Source: an uncultured Clostridia bacterium
GTDB taxonomy: Bacteria; Bacillota; Clostridia; Oscillospirales; Oscillospiraceae
Assembly (NCBI GenBank): GCA_946061345.1
Contig: CAMGRA010000040.1
Coordinates: 1-7,755 of the forward strand
Length of the DNA stretch: 7,755 nt
Reading direction: 5' to 3'
Positions 5,209 through 7,755 of the stretch are shown here, in pieces. The notes under the pieces are model-generated. The model did no database searches and was not told the origin of the DNA. It was given only the letters and a program-made list of their open reading frames with translations. The position numbers and the translations under genes were made by a program. Position 1 is the stretch's first letter. Each line of letters starts with the position of its first letter.

Positions 5209-6618
5209 ATGGGACTTATCAAAGCTGGAATCGGAGCCTTGGGTGGTACGCTGGCCGATCAGTGGAAGGAATTCTTCTACTGTGAAGCACTGCCGAAAAA
5301 TGTGCTGATGGTCAAGGGCCAGAAGCAGATCACCTCACGTTCCTCCAATACCAAGGGTAACGACAACATTATCTCCAACGGATCCGGCATCGCCGTCGCT
5401 GACGGCCAGTGCATGATCATCGTGGAGCAGGGTAAGATCGTCGAGGTCTGCGCCGAGCCGGGCCAGTTCACCTACGATTCCTCCACCGAGCCCAGCATCT
5501 TTACCGGCAAGCTGGGCAACTCCATCAAGGAGACTTTCAAGACCATCGGCAAGCGTTTTGCCTACGGCGGCGACACCGGCAAGGATCAGCGCGTCTACTA
5601 CTTCAACACGAAAGAGCTGATCGACAACAAGTTCGGCACGCCCACGCCCATTCCCTTCCGCGTGGTCGACCGCAACATCGGTCTGGATATCGACGTTTCC
5701 GTCCGCTGCAGCGGCGTTTACTCCTACAAGATCGCCGATCCCCTGCTGTTCTACACCAACGTGTGCGGCAATGTCAGCAACGAATACACCCGCGAGGAGA
5801 TCGACGGCCAGTTGAAGACGGAATTCATCTCTGCCCTCCAGCCTGCCTTTGCCAAGATCTCCGAGCTGGAGATCCGTCCGTCGGCGCTTCCCGGTCACGC
5901 TGAGGAGCTGTCCCAGGCCATGAACGATGCCCTGACCAAAAAGTGGGGCGAGCTGCGCGGCCTGACGATCGTGTCCATCGCCATGAATCCCATCACCCTC
6001 ACCGAGGAAGATGCCGCCCTCATTAAGCAGGCACAGCGCACCGCCATTATGCGCGACCCGACCATGGCAGCCGCAACGCTGGTAGGTGCCCAGTCCGATG
6101 CCATGAAAGCGGCTGCCGAGAATAAAAACGGCGCCATGATGGGCTTTATGGGCATGGGAATGGCCCAACAGGCTGGCGGCATGAACGCCCAAAACCTCTT
6201 TGCCATGGGCCAGCAGCAGCAAGCCGCACAGCCGCAGGCAGCCCCGGCAGCACCCACCGCAAACACCTGGAAGTGCGCCTGCGGCGCGACGGTCTCCGGC
6301 AAATTCTGCCCCGAATGCGGCGCGAAGAAGCCCGAACCCGCCGCTGCCAACAGTTGGAAATGCAAGTGCGGCGCGACGGCCACCGGAAAGTTCTGCCCCG
6401 AGTGCGGCTCTCCCAAGCCTGCCGAGGATACCGGCTGGACCTGCTCCTGCGGCGCGGTGAACAAGGGCAAGTTCTGCTCCGAATGCGGCGCAAAGAAACC
6501 CGCCGGAGAACCCCTCTACAAATGTGACAAGTGCGGTTGGGAACCCAAGGACCCGAAGCATCCCCCGAAATTCTGTCCCGAGTGCGGCGATATTTTTGAT
6601 GACAGCGACATTCAATAA
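5209..6618 (+). CDS. SPFH (stomatin/prohibitin-like) protein with four C-terminal zinc ribbons, YdjI-like
   Basis: A 469-residue protein of the bacterial SPFH family with C-terminal Zn ribbons, whose B. subtilis member is YdjI. There is no transmembrane segment: residues 1-25 look like an amphipathic membrane-associating helix, followed by the SPFH core (about 30-270), a helical part (275-305), and a Met/Gln/Ala-rich linker (about 306-352). Four zinc ribbons follow, with cysteines at 356/358/367/370, 385/387/396/399, 412/414/423/426 and 439/442/456/459. The first three have a CxC knuckle and are near-copies; the fourth has CxxC and a longer loop. In B. subtilis, YdjI acts with YdjG and YdjH at the membrane and recruits the PspA protein YdjF during envelope stress. 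The start has AAAGGAG six nt upstream. The next gene begins 17 nt later, consistent with an operon. Confidence 0.93.
   Translation: MGLIKAGIGALGGTLADQWKEFFYCEALPKNVLMVKGQKQITSRSSNTKGNDNIISNGSGIAVADGQCMIIVEQGKIVEVCAEPGQFTYDSSTEPSIFTGKLGNSIKETFKTIGKRFAYGGDTGKDQRVYYFNTKELIDNKFGTPTPIPFRVVDRNIGLDIDVSVRCSGVYSYKIADPLLFYTNVCGNVSNEYTREEIDGQLKTEFISALQPAFAKISELEIRPSALPGHAEELSQAMNDALTKKWGELRGLTIVSIAMNPITLTEEDAALIKQAQRTAIMRDPTMAAATLVGAQSDAMKAAAENKNGAMMGFMGMGMAQQAGGMNAQNLFAMGQQQQAAQPQAAPAAPTANTWKCACGATVSGKFCPECGAKKPEPAAANSWKCKCGATATGKFCPECGSPKPAEDTGWTCSCGAVNKGKFCSECGAKKPAGEPLYKCDKCGWEPKDPKHPPKFCPECGDIFDDSDIQ
6268..6501 (+). repeat. Three tandem zinc-ribbon coding repeats
   Basis: Units of 66 nt (22 codons) lie at 6268-6333, 6355-6420 and 6436-6501, each encoding W-x-C-x-C-G-A then GKFC-x-E-C-G and ending in K-P. 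They are separated by linkers of 7 and 5 codons. Segments such as TGCGGCGCG and GAATGCGGCGC/GAGTGCGGC recur in all copies, pointing to internal duplication within the SPFH gene. Such repeats may vary in number between strains through recombination. Confidence 0.8.
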
Positions 6619-6635
6619 GAACGGAGGACCCGTCT

Positions 6636-7727
6636 ATGGCAGCTTTGCTGGAGTATAAATGTCCCTGCTGCTGCGGTGCCATTTCCTTTGACAGCAGCGT
6701 TCAGAAGATGAAGTGTCCCTACTGCGACTCAGAGTTTGAAATAGACGCACTGAGAGCGCAGGATGAGGTGCTGAAGCAGGAGCAGGAGCAAACAGAAGAT
6801 ATGTCCTGGGACACCGGCGCAGGAAGCGACTGGCAGCCGGGAGAAACCGAGGGGATGCGGATCTATACCTGCAAATCCTGCGGCGGCGAGATCGTCGGCG
6901 ATGCAAACACCGGTGCCACTGCCTGTCCTTATTGCGGCAACCCAGTGGTCATGTCCGGCGCTTTTGCCGGTGCCTTGCGTCCCGATCTGGTTATTCCCTT
7001 CAAGCTGGACAAGGAAGCGGCCAAAAAAGCCTTTGCCAAGCATCTGCAGGGAAAGCGGCTCCTGCCCAAGGCATTCAAGGACGAAAACCATATCGACGAG
7101 GTCAAGGGCGTCTATGTCCCCTTCTGGCTGTTCAACGCCGAGGCTGACGCCGACCTGCGCTACCGTGCCACCCGCGTACACTCCTGGTCTGACAGCAATT
7201 ATGATTACACCGAGACCCAGTATTTTTCCGTCCTGCGCTCCGGCTCTCTTGCTTTCGACAACGTCCCTGTTGACGGCTCGTCAAAGATGGCCGACGATTT
7301 GATGGAATCCATCGAGCCTTTCGATCTGCGCGGTGCCGTCGATTTCCAGACGGCCTACCTGGCAGGCTACCTGGCGGACAAGTACGACGTGACCGCCGAG
7401 GAGAGCATCAACCGCGCCAACCAGCGCATCCGGGAAAGCACCGAGGACGCCTTCCGCGGCACCGTTAATGGCTATGCCACGGTGCTGCCGGAGCACTCCA
7501 ACCTGCGTCTGAAAAACGGCAAGGCAAAATATGCCCTCTACCCTGTCTGGCTTCTGAACACCACCTGGCAGAATCAGAAATTCACCTTTGCCATGAACGG
7601 CCAGACCGGCAAATTCGTCGGAAATCTCCCCATGGACAAAGGGGCTTTCCGGAGATGGTTCTGGGGTGTGACTGCCGCTGTGACGGCTGCGGTCTACGGG
7701 CTCATGTGGCTAGTACATCTGCTGTAA
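6636..7727 (+). CDS. Zinc-ribbon protein with C-terminal membrane anchor, YdjG-like
   Basis: A 363-residue protein. A first TFIIB-type zinc ribbon uses C9, C12, C27 and C30; a charged linker (about 36-75) leads to a second using C79, C82, C97 and C100. A soluble region follows (about 105-335), containing PFKLDKEAAKKAF and VPFWLF segments typical of this family. The C terminus (about 342-363) is one hydrophobic span, so the protein is probably tail-anchored with its ribbons in the cytoplasm. The arrangement matches B. subtilis YdjG, a partner of YdjH and the SPFH protein YdjI. The GGAGG at 6624-6628 supports the start. With the SPFH gene 17 nt upstream and the next gene 12 nt downstream, it sits in the middle of an operon. 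Its role is inferred to be an adaptor at the membrane. Confidence 0.9.
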   Translation: MAALLEYKCPCCCGAISFDSSVQKMKCPYCDSEFEIDALRAQDEVLKQEQEQTEDMSWDTGAGSDWQPGETEGMRIYTCKSCGGEIVGDANTGATACPYCGNPVVMSGAFAGALRPDLVIPFKLDKEAAKKAFAKHLQGKRLLPKAFKDENHIDEVKGVYVPFWLFNAEADADLRYRATRVHSWSDSNYDYTETQYFSVLRSGSLAFDNVPVDGSSKMADDLMESIEPFDLRGAVDFQTAYLAGYLADKYDVTAEESINRANQRIRESTEDAFRGTVNGYATVLPEHSNLRLKNGKAKYALYPVWLLNTTWQNQKFTFAMNGQTGKFVGNLPMDKGAFRRWFWGVTAAVTAAVYGLMWLVHLL

Positions 7728-7739
7728 GGAGGGGTGACA

Positions 7740-7755
7740 ATGAAGAAACGGATCC
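7740..7755 (+). CDS. Start of a further gene in the SPFH run (cut by window edge)
   Basis: ATG at 7740 follows the strong site AAGGAGGGG (7726-7734) after a 5-nt spacer, and opens with MKKRI. Only five codons are present, so the product cannot be identified. By comparison with the B. subtilis ydj module, a YdjH-like TPM-domain membrane protein would be expected here; that is inference from position only. The basic first residues would suit a signal peptide or membrane protein. Confidence 0.7.

Noticed and set aside
6268..6501. Tandem repeats considered as a CRISPR-like array
   Set aside because: The repeats are in frame, encode zinc-ribbon cysteines and have short coding linkers, so they are protein repeats.
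5335..6615. Open frame of 426 codons on the minus strand opposite the SPFH gene
   Set aside because: It lacks a ribosome binding site, has a low-complexity Gly/Ala/Leu-rich sequence and matches no family. It is a GC-driven shadow of the well-supported SPFH gene.
7750..7755. Window ends exactly on a GGATCC palindrome
   Set aside because: A six-base site at the edge can occur by chance or from how the window was cut. It carries no biological signal that can be judged here.

Overview
The window looks like chromosomal DNA of a gut-type Clostridia (Bacillota), most likely Oscillospiraceae or a close relative. This rests on the moderately GC-rich coding sequence, strong AGGAGG-type ribosome binding sites, housekeeping-type promoters, and the mix of gene families (Rieske-fused FAD oxidoreductase, C-terminally anchored exported amidase, SfsA, Zn-ribbon SPFH protein). 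The assignment is an inference from style and gene content. There is no rRNA, tRNA, CRISPR array or recognisable mobile element.

Layout. (1) Positions 1-221 are non-coding and unusually rich in inverted repeats: six hairpins lie nearly end to end between 25 and 190. (2) Positions 222-4522 hold a minus-strand run of four genes with gaps of 35, 40 and 11 nt. In transcription order they are sfsA, an exported amidase with a C-terminal membrane anchor, an FAD oxidoreductase with a C-terminal Rieske domain, and a small [2Fe-2S] ferredoxin. A good promoter (TTGCGA-17-TATAAT) precedes sfsA. (3) Positions 4523-4738 are a divergent intergenic region holding that promoter and a second, extended -10 promoter firing to the right. 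(4) Positions 4739-7755 are a plus-strand run: a structured leader of about 108 nt, a 99-residue Trp-rich membrane protein, an SPFH (stomatin/prohibitin-like) protein with four C-terminal zinc ribbons, a protein with two zinc ribbons and a C-terminal membrane anchor, and the first codons of another gene.

How the genes may work together. The SPFH and zinc-ribbon/tail-anchor genes match two partners of the Bacillus subtilis ydjFGHI envelope-stress module (YdjI and YdjG). The gene cut off at the right edge is in the place where a YdjH-like (TPM-domain) protein would be expected, but only five codons are visible. No PspA gene is in view; a small membrane protein of unknown function heads the run instead. 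On the left, the FAD-Rieske protein and the ferredoxin are separated by only 11 nt and are plausible redox partners. What links them to sfsA and the amidase is not clear from sequence.

Most worth a second look: the hairpin array at the left edge, the structured leader with competing pairings before the small membrane gene, the tandem zinc-ribbon expansion in the SPFH protein, and the anchored amidase with its altered signature motif.
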